64,000 nt of DNA from Streptomyces sp. NBC_01429 (GTDB lineage: Bacteria > Actinomycetota > Actinomycetes > Streptomycetales > Streptomycetaceae). The stretch covers positions 2,450,501 through 2,514,500 of the forward strand of contig NZ_CP109599.1 in assembly GCF_036231945.1 (NCBI RefSeq), written 5' to 3'. A model generated the notes under the pieces. It saw nothing but the letters and a program-made list of their open reading frames with translations, had not been told where the DNA came from and did no database searches. Shown here in pieces: positions 25,740 to 32,251 of the stretch; position 1 is the first letter of the stretch, and every line of letters begins with the position of its first letter. A program made the translations under genes and the position numbers.

Positions 25740-26084
25740 AAAACGGCTCCTTCATCGAATTTCCCACTCCACGACCAAAATCGCGGAGCAGGACCGGCGT
25801 CTCCGAAAATTCGGTGACGCGCTCTCGAAACACCGGCTGCCCCTCATTCAGGACCCCACACATTTGCCTGGAGAAATAATGGATTCCCGCTGGATGCTCG
25901 CTGGATTCCCTGGGAGAACTGGGCACACCGGGTCAACATCCCGCTCCGAACCCGCAGATCTTATGCATCTTTTACACACGCAGAGTCACGATAATTTCCC
26001 TGTGGCAACTGTTGGGTTTGGGTGCGGGATAAGTGGCGAGACGGGGACTGACACTATTTTCGAGTACGACAGGGTGTGGCGATT
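25740..26084. promoter_or_regulatory. 345-bp divergent promoter region of the PRC-barrel and CsbD genes
   Basis: No credible gene. AT-richer than the flanks. A GTT-(12 nt)-GGGATA stretch at about 26010-26030 is faintly like a SigB-type promoter but the spacing is short, so I do not assign a sigma factor. Confidence 0.35.
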
Positions 26085-26261
26085 GTGGCTGCGGACGAGA
26101 AGGCTCAGGCCAAGGGCGAGCAGGCCAAGGGCAAGGTCAAGAAGGTTGTCGGAGGCGCGGTGGGCAACGACTCCATGCAGGCCGAGGGGCATGCCGAGGA
26201 GGCGAAGGGTGATCTGCGGCAGGCCAAGGAGAAGGCCAAGGACGCCTTCAAGCCCAAGTAA
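26085..26261 (+). CDS. CsbD-family stress protein
   Basis: 58 aa from GTG at 26085 (a GTG at 26076 adds three residues). Highly charged, Lys/Glu/Ala-rich, with the CsbD pattern KAQAKGEQAKGKVKKVVGGA and a C-terminal AKEKAKDAF. CsbD in Bacillus is a SigB-dependent general-stress protein of unknown mechanism. Followed by a terminator. Confidence 0.85.
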   Translation: MAADEKAQAKGEQAKGKVKKVVGGAVGNDSMQAEGHAEEAKGDLRQAKEKAKDAFKPK

Positions 26262-26296
26262 CACGCTCACCTCTCCAGGCAGCACCCATCACGCCG

Positions 26297-26335
26297 CTGA
26301 TCCCGGCAGCCGATTTCCCAGGCTGCCGGGATCAG
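26297..26335 (+). terminator. Terminator after the CsbD gene
   Basis: Perfect 15-bp stem (26297-26311 with 26321-26335) and a 9-nt loop, 35 nt after the stop. Confidence 0.8.
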
Positions 26336-26394
26336 CCATGACCGCGGAGTCGAGCCGGGGGCCCGTTGTCAGAGGCGTGTGTCAGAGTCCGCGC

Positions 26395-26796
26395 ATGCTG
26401 GAGATCGTGGTGAAGACCGAGAACGGGGAGCGGTACGTCCGCGTGTCCGCCGAGTAGCTGGCCGGGCTGATCCGGCGCATCGGCGGGGACGGTGACCGGT
26501 TCCTGGTGGTCCACCGGATACCCGACCTGCCCGACGTCTTCGCCCAGGTCTGGCACGAGGCGGGCGGGACCGACGCGACCGGCGGGGACTACACGCTGGA
26601 GCACCGCGACGGCGCCGCAGGCCGGCACTTCCAGGCGGTGGTCGACGGTTCCGGGGCCGTGATCGCGGCGATGACCGGCTGGGCCCGCCAGGAGACCGGC
26701 TGGGACACTGGACCGGCCTGGTCGCCGCTGGACATGGGGGCCGCCCGCGAGGTGCCGCCGCTCGACCAGGCACCGGAGGCCGACCGGTCCCCGTAG
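26395..26796 (+). pseudogene. Small hypothetical protein gene interrupted by an in-frame TAG
   Basis: A 133-codon frame from ATG at 26395 begins MLEIVVKTENGERYVRVSAE, stops at TAG 26455-26457, then continues in the same frame through LAGLIRRIGGDGDRFLVVHR to the real stop at 26796. A CAG-to-TAG change would account for it. A GTG at 26506 could start a 96-aa fragment. I do not recognise a named family, though proteins of this composition (W-rich, acidic, about 130 aa) are widespread in Streptomyces. Confidence 0.6.
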
Positions 26797-27106
26797 GCCA
26801 GCCGGGCCCGGAGGCCGACCGGGCCCTTAAGAGTGGGCTCGCGCTCTGTGACTGTAGTAACACGTTCGGGGCAAACGCCATTCGGTCAAATGCTCCCATT
26901 ACCAGTGCAAGTGCGGACTGATCGGACAGTTTCGTAGAGGCTGGCGGGCATTCCGCATGGAAACCGGAAAAAAAGCCACACCGGTGCCCGGATCTTGGTA
27001 TTAACACCCCGAATCAGCCCCCTCCCCGTGCCGCACTGCCCCTCATTCCGATCGCGGGTCTGACCATGCGCGTGGTTATCGGTGCGTACCAGGTGCGGCT
27101 CACCAG
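26797..27106. other. Gene-free stretch
   Basis: AT-richer than average, with an A7-9 run near 26970. I see no gene, RNA or clear repeat in it; it leads into a transposase remnant and may be the decayed remainder of that element. Confidence 0.4.
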
Positions 27107-27370
27107 GTGGTGCTGGAGTCCGTGCTGGGGGCGGGCTCACCGATGAGAAGCACGGTCCGGGATCAGCAACGGCAACAGCGCAACGGCACCCACGCGAAGA
27201 CCTTGTTGAGGGGCGTCGGCCCGGACGGGGCGGGTGCCCCGGGTGTCGAGCACGGCTTTGCCCACCTCAAGAACCGGCGCGTCCTCGGCACAGTGCGCAC
27301 CGACCCCGCCTGGGTGACCGCGACGACGTGTGCCCAGACGACCGGCAGCGCCGTGCTGGACAGTGCCTGA
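27107..27370 (+). pseudogene. C-terminal remnant of an IS5-like transposase
   Basis: The frame contains VEHGFAHLKNRRVLGTVRTD, which matches the C-terminal DDE region of Streptomyces IS5/DDE_Tnp_4 transposases (the Glu of the DDE triad lies in this kind of VEHxFAxLK motif). The catalytic N-terminal part and recognisable inverted repeats are missing. It is a decayed element. Confidence 0.5.
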
Positions 27371-27522
27371 CTTCGTGTCAGAAACGGTTCCGGGCGACCT
27401 TGCCATCGGAGGCGTGACGCCCGGAACCGGACCAGGCCGGCAACACGGAAGCCGTGACGCACGGATACCTCTCGCCCCTCTCGCTAAGATCCTTAACAGC
27501 AGTCCCTGGCCCGAAAACGCGA

Positions 27523-27558
27523 GTGGGGCTCCCCGTCCACGAGAACAGGGAGCCCCAC
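27523..27558 (-). terminator. Terminator of the three-gene secreted cassette
   Basis: Stem GTGGGGCTCCC/GGGAGCCCCAC, 11 bp with a 14-nt loop, just past the stop of the last cassette gene. Confidence 0.7.
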
Positions 27559-27571
27559 CTGCCTGCGCCGG

Positions 27572-27835
27572 TCAACCGGCCATGGCCGCCATGATCAGCG
27601 CGACAGCCGCACCGCACAGCAGCACCGTAAGCGGCCATGCCAGCCAGCCGCGCCCGGTACGCCTGCGCCACAGCACCAGCCACAGCGCACACGCCGCCAC
27701 GAACATGACCGCCACGCCGCTCAGCTGGCCCTCTCGCCACGCCACCTGAACGGCGCCATCGTCGGTACCCCATACAAGGAGCGCGACGAGGACGCCCACG
27801 GTCAGCGCACACACCGCTTCCAGCAGTCTGCTCAT
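27572..27835 (-). CDS. Small membrane protein, third gene of the secreted cassette
   Basis: 87 aa with three predicted membrane helices (about residues 5-22, 38-56 and 63-85) and a short acidic loop between the first two. No known family recognised. It lies 33 bp after the preceding gene, in the same direction, and before a terminator, so it is the last gene of a three-gene unit. Confidence 0.6.
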   Translation of the reverse strand: MSRLLEAVCALTVGVLVALLVWGTDDGAVQVAWREGQLSGVAVMFVAACALWLVLWRRRTGRGWLAWPLTVLLCGAAVALIMAAMAG

Positions 27836-27868
27836 ACGGTGTCCTTCTTTTCCTGCATGTTCGTCAGG

Positions 27869-28288
27869 TCACTGCGCGGGCGGAACGGACGCCTCGACCT
27901 CGACGGTCTCCGTCTTGCGGCCTTCTGCGTCCGTGCTGGTGGACCGCTGCTCCTCGGCCCGGGGACCGGCCGCGGGCACCTGGGGCGCACCGGACTGCGC
28001 GAGCTCGACGCGCGTCTTGACCATGAGGGGCTTGCCGTTCGCGTCCTTGGCCACCTTGCCGTCCGCCCCGATCAGCGGCAGCTCTTCGGGCATCTTGGAC
28101 TGGTCCACCGTGCCGTCGGGGTTGACCCACTCCGGGGCGGGCGGCGCCGGCGGCACCGCGGCTTTCTCGGTCTGCCCGCTGTTGGCGGGGCGGGGCGACT
28201 CATCGGCGGAGGCGTTCGCCGCCAGGGCGCCCAGCAGCAGCACGCCGGCCACCGCTCCCACAGCGAGGGATATGCGGGTCTTCTTCAT
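27869..28288 (-). CDS. Secreted Pro/Ala-rich protein, second gene of the cassette
   Basis: 139 aa. A Sec signal peptide (MKKTRIS, hydrophobic stretch, ANASA) is followed by a Pro/Ala/Glu-rich mature part without cysteine, containing PEWVNPDGTVDQSKMPEELP and ADGKVAKDANGKPLMV. No family recognised. It starts 24 bp after the stop of the first cassette gene. Confidence 0.65.
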   Translation of the reverse strand: MKKTRISLAVGAVAGVLLLGALAANASADESPRPANSGQTEKAAVPPAPPAPEWVNPDGTVDQSKMPEELPLIGADGKVAKDANGKPLMVKTRVELAQSGAPQVPAAGPRAEEQRSTSTDAEGRKTETVEVEASVPPAQ

Positions 28289-28312
28289 GCAGTGTCTCCA
28301 GTTCCTTGCGGG

Positions 28313-28888
28313 TTACGGCTCGATGAAGTGCTGTCCGGACCAGATGAGAACGTTGGTCCCGTACCAGGCGCCGCCGTAAGAGACGTTGGACATCCCCCGG
28401 GTGGCGTAGTAGCCGCCGCCGCAGGGTGGCGCGATCCCGAAGTCGTGGGTGAGTTCCATCTTGGATGCCTCGGTGGTGTTGGCGTAGCCGCTCCAGGTGC
28501 CGTCGGGGTACTGGGTGCCCAGGAGCTGCCGGCACACGCCCCACTGGGAGCCGTCCCAGTAGAAGTACTGCCACGCGGTCTTGAGGTTGCCCGGGGGCCG
28601 GTTCCAGATGAGGATGCACGCCTGGGAGAAGGGGATGCCGGAGGAGGCCAGCCCGTAGGACTTGGCGTAGCCTCCTCTGCTGCCGTGGGAGACCTCCGCA
28701 TAGGTGTACAGGCACTTGGAGGAATCGGTGTTGGACCACACTTCGTCGGATTGGTACACGTAGTGCGCCTGGGCGGTGGTGGCGGTGGTTAACACCAATA
28801 GCAGGGATGCACCGAAGGCGATCAGCGCGCCGAGCTGCCGGGATATCCGGCGTCTTGTCCGCGAAGGGGGGGTTCGGATGGGTCTCAT
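28313..28888 (-). CDS. Secreted four-cysteine protein with a TTA codon, first gene of the cassette
   Basis: 191 aa from ATG at 28888 with AAAGGAG 5 nt upstream. Signal peptide with a basic N-region and cleavage near AQA (residue 41). The mature part, about 150 residues, is rich in Tyr, Trp and Gly and has cysteines at 59, 91, 119 and 156, suggesting two disulfides. Codon 33 is TTA (28790-28792), so translation should depend on the bldA leucyl-tRNA and be tied to development. No family recognised. Followed at short spacing by a secreted and a membrane protein. Confidence 0.7.
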   Translation of the reverse strand: MRPIRTPPSRTRRRISRQLGALIAFGASLLLVLTTATTAQAHYVYQSDEVWSNTDSSKCLYTYAEVSHGSRGGYAKSYGLASSGIPFSQACILIWNRPPGNLKTAWQYFYWDGSQWGVCRQLLGTQYPDGTWSGYANTTEASKMELTHDFGIAPPCGGGYYATRGMSNVSYGGAWYGTNVLIWSGQHFIEP

Positions 28889-29185
28889 AGAGCTCCTTTG
28901 GTCTTGTTCGTGCACGGTTGATGCGGGCCCGCATACGTGTCCGACCTTATGACATGTCCCCGTCTGATTTTGCTGTTTTTTTAATTTTTGAGGTGAGAAA
29001 GGAGAGGGCGAGCATGCTAGGCAGTTGGCCCGCAGCGTCGGCTTCATGTCTGCGATCACCGCACCGTGATGCGCGTGGAAGGAATGAGAGCGCATGAGAT
29101 TGAGCCCCTGCCGACTTGAAGTCGCAGTTCAAAGACTGGTGTCCGATTTGTGGGGTGATCTCACGGCCGATCGGCTGCGTCGCCT

Positions 29186-29213
29186 CTAAGAACTCCTAAC
29201 GAAATGATCTTCG
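29186..29213 (+). repeat. Left terminal inverted repeat of the IS
   Basis: Begins CTAAGAACTCCTAACGAAAT and runs 28 nt; it matches the right end reversed at 27 of 28 positions. Confidence 0.9.
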
Positions 29214-29259
29214 ATGGGTCGGTTCCGGGTGGTGGGGTGTTGTCGGGCAGCATGGGGCG

Positions 29260-29661
29260 ATGAACTCGGATGAGCCGGTGCCTCGGGAGTTGAAGGCCCT
29301 CGATACGGCCTCGCTGGTCAAGCTGGAGGAGCGGGCATGCGAGCTCAGCCTCAACCAGCGGTTGGACCCGGCATGGGTGCAGGCGAATGCGGCGCCCGAT
29401 GGGACCCACTACCTGTGGCCGACTCTGTGGAACAGCCTGCCCCATCGTCCTGGCATCCCACGCCAGCTGCGGTGCGAACTGCTCATCGCGCTTCATGCGG
29501 GAGACCGTGTGATGAGCTTGTTGGACGTCATGCCTGATGACTTCGCCCCTCTGCCGAGAGTGACCTCACGAGACGAGGGCGTGGAGGTCAGTCGACTCCT
29601 GGACAGCTCCCCGAGCGTCCGGGAATGGCTACTGGGCAGGAGTGTCCCGGGCGAGTCGTGA
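29260..29661 (+). CDS. Passenger gene in the IS, unknown protein
   Basis: 133 aa, mostly helical by composition, acidic, with no membrane segment. Visible segments are LDTASLVKLEERACELSLNQ, PAWVQANAAPDGTHYLWPTL and LLDSSPSVREWLLG. I do not recognise a family. It lies wholly inside the IS repeats and overlaps the transposase 3' end by 33 bp in the opposite direction. It may be an accessory or host-modulating gene of the element. Confidence 0.55.
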   Translation: MNSDEPVPRELKALDTASLVKLEERACELSLNQRLDPAWVQANAAPDGTHYLWPTLWNSLPHRPGIPRQLRCELLIALHAGDRVMSLLDVMPDDFAPLPRVTSRDEGVEVSRLLDSSPSVREWLLGRSVPGES

Positions 29662-30479
29662 AAGGCGGCGCCAGCAGATGAGCGCACACCCCAGACTCAG
29701 GAAGGCTTCGTGGATGTCGTCACGGATCTCCCAGCGGATGCGCAGGCGGCGGAACCAGTGCAGGTGAGCGAAGGCGCGTTCCACGACCCAGCGCTGAGTG
29801 CCGAGTCCGGAGCCGTGCTCGGTGCCCCGGCGGGCGATGAGCGGTTTCACACCGAGGTCCCAGACCAGGCGGCGGTACTTGTCGTGGCCGTAGCCGCGGT
29901 CGGCCAGCACCACGTCGGGGCGGCGCCGGGGCCGGCCTCGCTTGCCCCGCACCGGCGGCACCGCCTGGAGGAGCGGGATCAGCTGCGTGACGTCATTGCG
30001 GTTGCCACCGGTCAAGGTGACAGCGAGCGGAATGCCGGTGGCATCGGTGATCAGGTGATGCTTGCTGCCCGTCCTGCCCCGGTCGACAGGGCTTCGTCCC
30101 GTCTTGGATCCCCCTTTAACGCCCGGATGTGGGAGCCGTCCACGGCCGCCCGGGAGAAGTCCAGAGCGTTCGCGCTGCGGAGCTTGGCCAGGAGGACCTC
30201 GTGGAGTCGGGCCCACACGCCGGCCTCGGTCCACTCGGCCAGGCGGCGCCAGCACGTCATGCCCGAGCCGAAGCCGAGTTCCTGCGGCAGGTGTTCCCAG
30301 CCGATCCCGGTGTGCAGGACGAACAGGATGCCCTGGAACACCAGCCGGTCCGGATGCCGCTTGCGGCCGGGATGCCGGGTGCGACGCTCCACCTTCGGCA
30401 GCAGCGGCTCGACCACAGCCCACAACTCGCCGTCGACTTCCCACGGCTTCGGCCGAGCCACCACACACCCCCGGATCAC
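29629..30479 (-). CDS. IS5-family transposase in two overlapping frames
   Basis: OrfA (30479 to about 30110) carries the N-terminal domain: WAVVEPLLPKVERRTRHPGR and the first catalytic Asp in AAVDGSHIRALKG. OrfB carries SKHHLITDATGIPLAVTLTG, the second Asp in VVLADRGYGHDKYRRL, and the Glu region VVERAFAHLHWFRRLRIRWE. The frames join at TTAAAGGGGGAT (about 30108-30119): a -1 slip after AAG GGG turns LKGD into LKGGSKTG and restores a full DDE protein, as in IS427-group elements that use programmed frameshifting. A simple frameshift mutation is the alternative. Confidence 0.8.
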
Positions 30480-30504
30480 CAGTCCCGGAGTGATCCAACC
30501 ACCA

Positions 30505-30532
30505 CGAAGATCATTTCGTTAGGGGTTCTTAG
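30505..30532 (-). repeat. Right terminal inverted repeat of the IS
   Basis: Read on the minus strand it begins CTAAGAACCCCTAACGAAAT. The transposase starts 26 bp inside this end. Confidence 0.9.
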
Positions 30533-30542
30533 GCTGCCGCGC

Positions 30543-30977
30543 ATGGGGGATCTCGCGTGTACGCGCCTCGTCGCGGCCGTCGCCGCCCTGCTCACCGTCG
30601 GCGCCGGGCTCGGGATACGGGCCGCCGGAAGCGGGGACGTGGCCAAGTTCGGCGGGGACGCGCTCTATACCGTGCTGGTGTACACACTCGTCGTACTGGC
30701 GCGCCCCCGCCTGCGGCCACTCGCCGCCGCCACGGGGGCGCTCGCGTTCAGCTGGGCCGTCGAGCTGTTTCAGCTGACGGGGGTGCCGGCCGAGTGGGCC
30801 GGGCGCAGTGTGGTCGCCCGGCTCGTGCTCGGGTCGACCTTCAATGTGCCGGACCTGCTGTGGTACGCCGTGGGCGCGGGTGCCTGCTGGGCCATCCATA
30901 CGTCACTGCCGCGGTCCGCCGCGCCTCCGGTGGCCGCTCGGCCGCGCGCAACTGGCGGTCGATCGCCCGGTCCTTGA
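30543..30977 (+). CDS. DUF2809 family membrane protein
   Basis: 144 aa with four hydrophobic helices and the DUF2809 hallmarks KFGGDALYTVLVY, WAVELFQL and STFNVPDLLWYAVG. Function unknown. The ATG is only 10 bp from the IS right end, so the native promoter and most of the 5' region have been replaced by IS DNA; TTAGG at the very end of the repeat is the only possible Shine-Dalgarno. The last 45 codons are overlapped by an opposing small gene. Confidence 0.75.
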   Translation: MGDLACTRLVAAVAALLTVGAGLGIRAAGSGDVAKFGGDALYTVLVYTLVVLARPRLRPLAAATGALAFSWAVELFQLTGVPAEWAGRSVVARLVLGSTFNVPDLLWYAVGAGACWAIHTSLPRSAAPPVAARPRATGGRSPGP

Positions 30978-31053
30978 GGTGCCAGAACAGCGGTGCCCCG
31001 GCCAGCAGGACGAACAGGGCGATAAGGGCGAGAACTGTCAGGAAAGTGTTCAT
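30841..31053 (-). CDS. Small single-pass membrane protein
   Basis: 70 aa: one N-terminal hydrophobic helix (TFLTVLALIALFVLLAGAPLFW), then a basic cytoplasmic tail (HLKDRAIDRQLRAAE). No family recognised. It overlaps the 3' end of the DUF2809 gene by 137 bp on the other strand, so part of the tail may not be conserved; the helix half lies in free sequence and looks genuine. Confidence 0.5.
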   Translation of the reverse strand: MNTFLTVLALIALFVLLAGAPLFWHLKDRAIDRQLRAAERPPEARRTAAVTYGWPSRHPRPRRTTAGPAH

Positions 31054-31134
31054 GCCTCTACTGTGGCGCTCCCGCGCGACAGAAAGCAGTGGCAGGACTG
31101 TCATGAACCATCGAATAGCTGCCACACTGACGGC

Positions 31135-32100
31135 ATGCTGAGGAATGTGGCCGCGGTAGTGCTCGACAGAGTCCATCCCTTCGAACTGGGCGTCGTCTGC
31201 GAGGTGTTCGGGCATGACCGCACCGAAGAGGGCGTGCCCCTGATCGACTTCGCCGTTGTCTCCGCCGAGGGGCCGGCGGTCCGCACGCACGCCGGGTTCA
31301 CCATCGGCGCGACGCCCGGCCTCGATCGGCTGGAAGAAGCCGATCTGATCGCGGTGCCGTCGGGCGACGCCTATGAGGCCCGCGACTTTCCTCCCGAACT
31401 TCTGGCCGCGCTGCGCCGGGCCGTGGAGCGTGGCGCGCGGGTGCTCAGCCTCTGTTCAGGGGTGTTCGCGCTCGGGGCCGCCGGACTGCTGGACGGGCGC
31501 CGGTGCGCCGGTCACTGGCGGCACGGGGCGGCGCTGACGCGCGCCTTTCCGCTGGCCGTCGTCGAGCCGGACATGCTCTACGTGGACGAGGATCCGGTGA
31601 TCACCTCGGCGGGCACGGCGGCGGGGATCGACGCCTGCCTCCATCTCGTACGCAAGGAGTACGGAACCGAGGTCGCCAACGCGATCGCGCGCCGGATGGT
31701 GATCCCGCCGCACCGCGACGGCGGCCAGGCCCAGTACGTCAAGCATCCGCTGCCCAGGAGCCGTTGCGACACGGTCGGCGAGGTGCTCGGCTGGATGGAA
31801 CGGCACCTGGACCGCGAGGTGACCGTCGAGGAGCTGGCGGCGCGGGCCCACATGTCGCCGCGCACCTTCGCGCGCCGCTTCCAGCAGGAGACGGGGACCA
31901 CTCCGTACCGTTGGCTGCTGCGTCAACGGGTGCTGCTCGCACAGGAGTTGCTGGAGGCCACCGACGAGACGGTGGACAGCGTCGCGAGCCGGGCCGGGTT
32001 CGGTACGGCGGCGGGGCTGCGCCACCACTTCCTGCGGGTGCTCGGGACGACACCGCACACGTACCGCCGTACCTTCCGGGGGCCCTCGCAGGTGGCGTGA
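31135..32100 (+). CDS. nrdS: AraC-family regulator with GATase-like domain, probable NrdS
   Basis: 321 aa. The N-terminal DJ-1/PfpI-like domain (residues 1-175; VLSLCSGVFALGAAGLLDGR carries the nucleophile-elbow Cys position) is followed by an AraC double-HTH (about 215-315; VTVEELAARAHMSPRTFARR). In S. coelicolor the nrdABS operon ends with nrdS, an AraC-like regulator. Here it would be displaced by 10.8 kb from nrdB. GTGGCAG at 31089 and CTGCCAC at 31119 form an inverted repeat just upstream, a possible autoregulatory site. The family call is secure; the nrdS name is inference. Confidence 0.75.
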   Translation: MLRNVAAVVLDRVHPFELGVVCEVFGHDRTEEGVPLIDFAVVSAEGPAVRTHAGFTIGATPGLDRLEEADLIAVPSGDAYEARDFPPELLAALRRAVERGARVLSLCSGVFALGAAGLLDGRRCAGHWRHGAALTRAFPLAVVEPDMLYVDEDPVITSAGTAAGIDACLHLVRKEYGTEVANAIARRMVIPPHRDGGQAQYVKHPLPRSRCDTVGEVLGWMERHLDREVTVEELAARAHMSPRTFARRFQQETGTTPYRWLLRQRVLLAQELLEATDETVDSVASRAGFGTAAGLRHHFLRVLGTTPHTYRRTFRGPSQVA

Positions 32101-32251
32101 GGCGGGGGCCACGAAGCGGCCGGCTACTTTTCGCGGTCGGAACACGACGGTCGGTGGCACATTAAGACCATTGTGTGACGGGCACAACGGCGGCGCCCCT
32201 GGCGTGATCTTCTCTCCGGAGTCCAGCACCAGACGAGAGAGGTCCGCGCCG

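Larger units (their letters stand above)
29186..30532. mobile_element. 1.35-kb IS5-type insertion sequence with a passenger gene
   Basis: Bounded by 28-bp inverted repeats that differ at one base. It encodes an IS5-family (IS427-like) transposase read leftward from the right end, split over two frames, and an unrelated rightward gene between the transposase end and the left repeat. No target-site duplication is visible in the flanks (GTCGCCT on the left, GCTGCCG on the right), so the flanks may have rearranged. The right end is 10 bp from the start of the next gene. Confidence 0.85.

Noticed and set aside
29017..29099. 27-codon frame with AAAGGAG upstream, before the IS
   Set aside because: Spacing to the ATG is too long and the peptide has no signal or conserved feature; probably chance in an AT-richer gap.
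29186..30532. Target-site duplication of the IS
   Set aside because: The flanks share no direct repeat of 2-9 bp at the ends of the inverted repeats.
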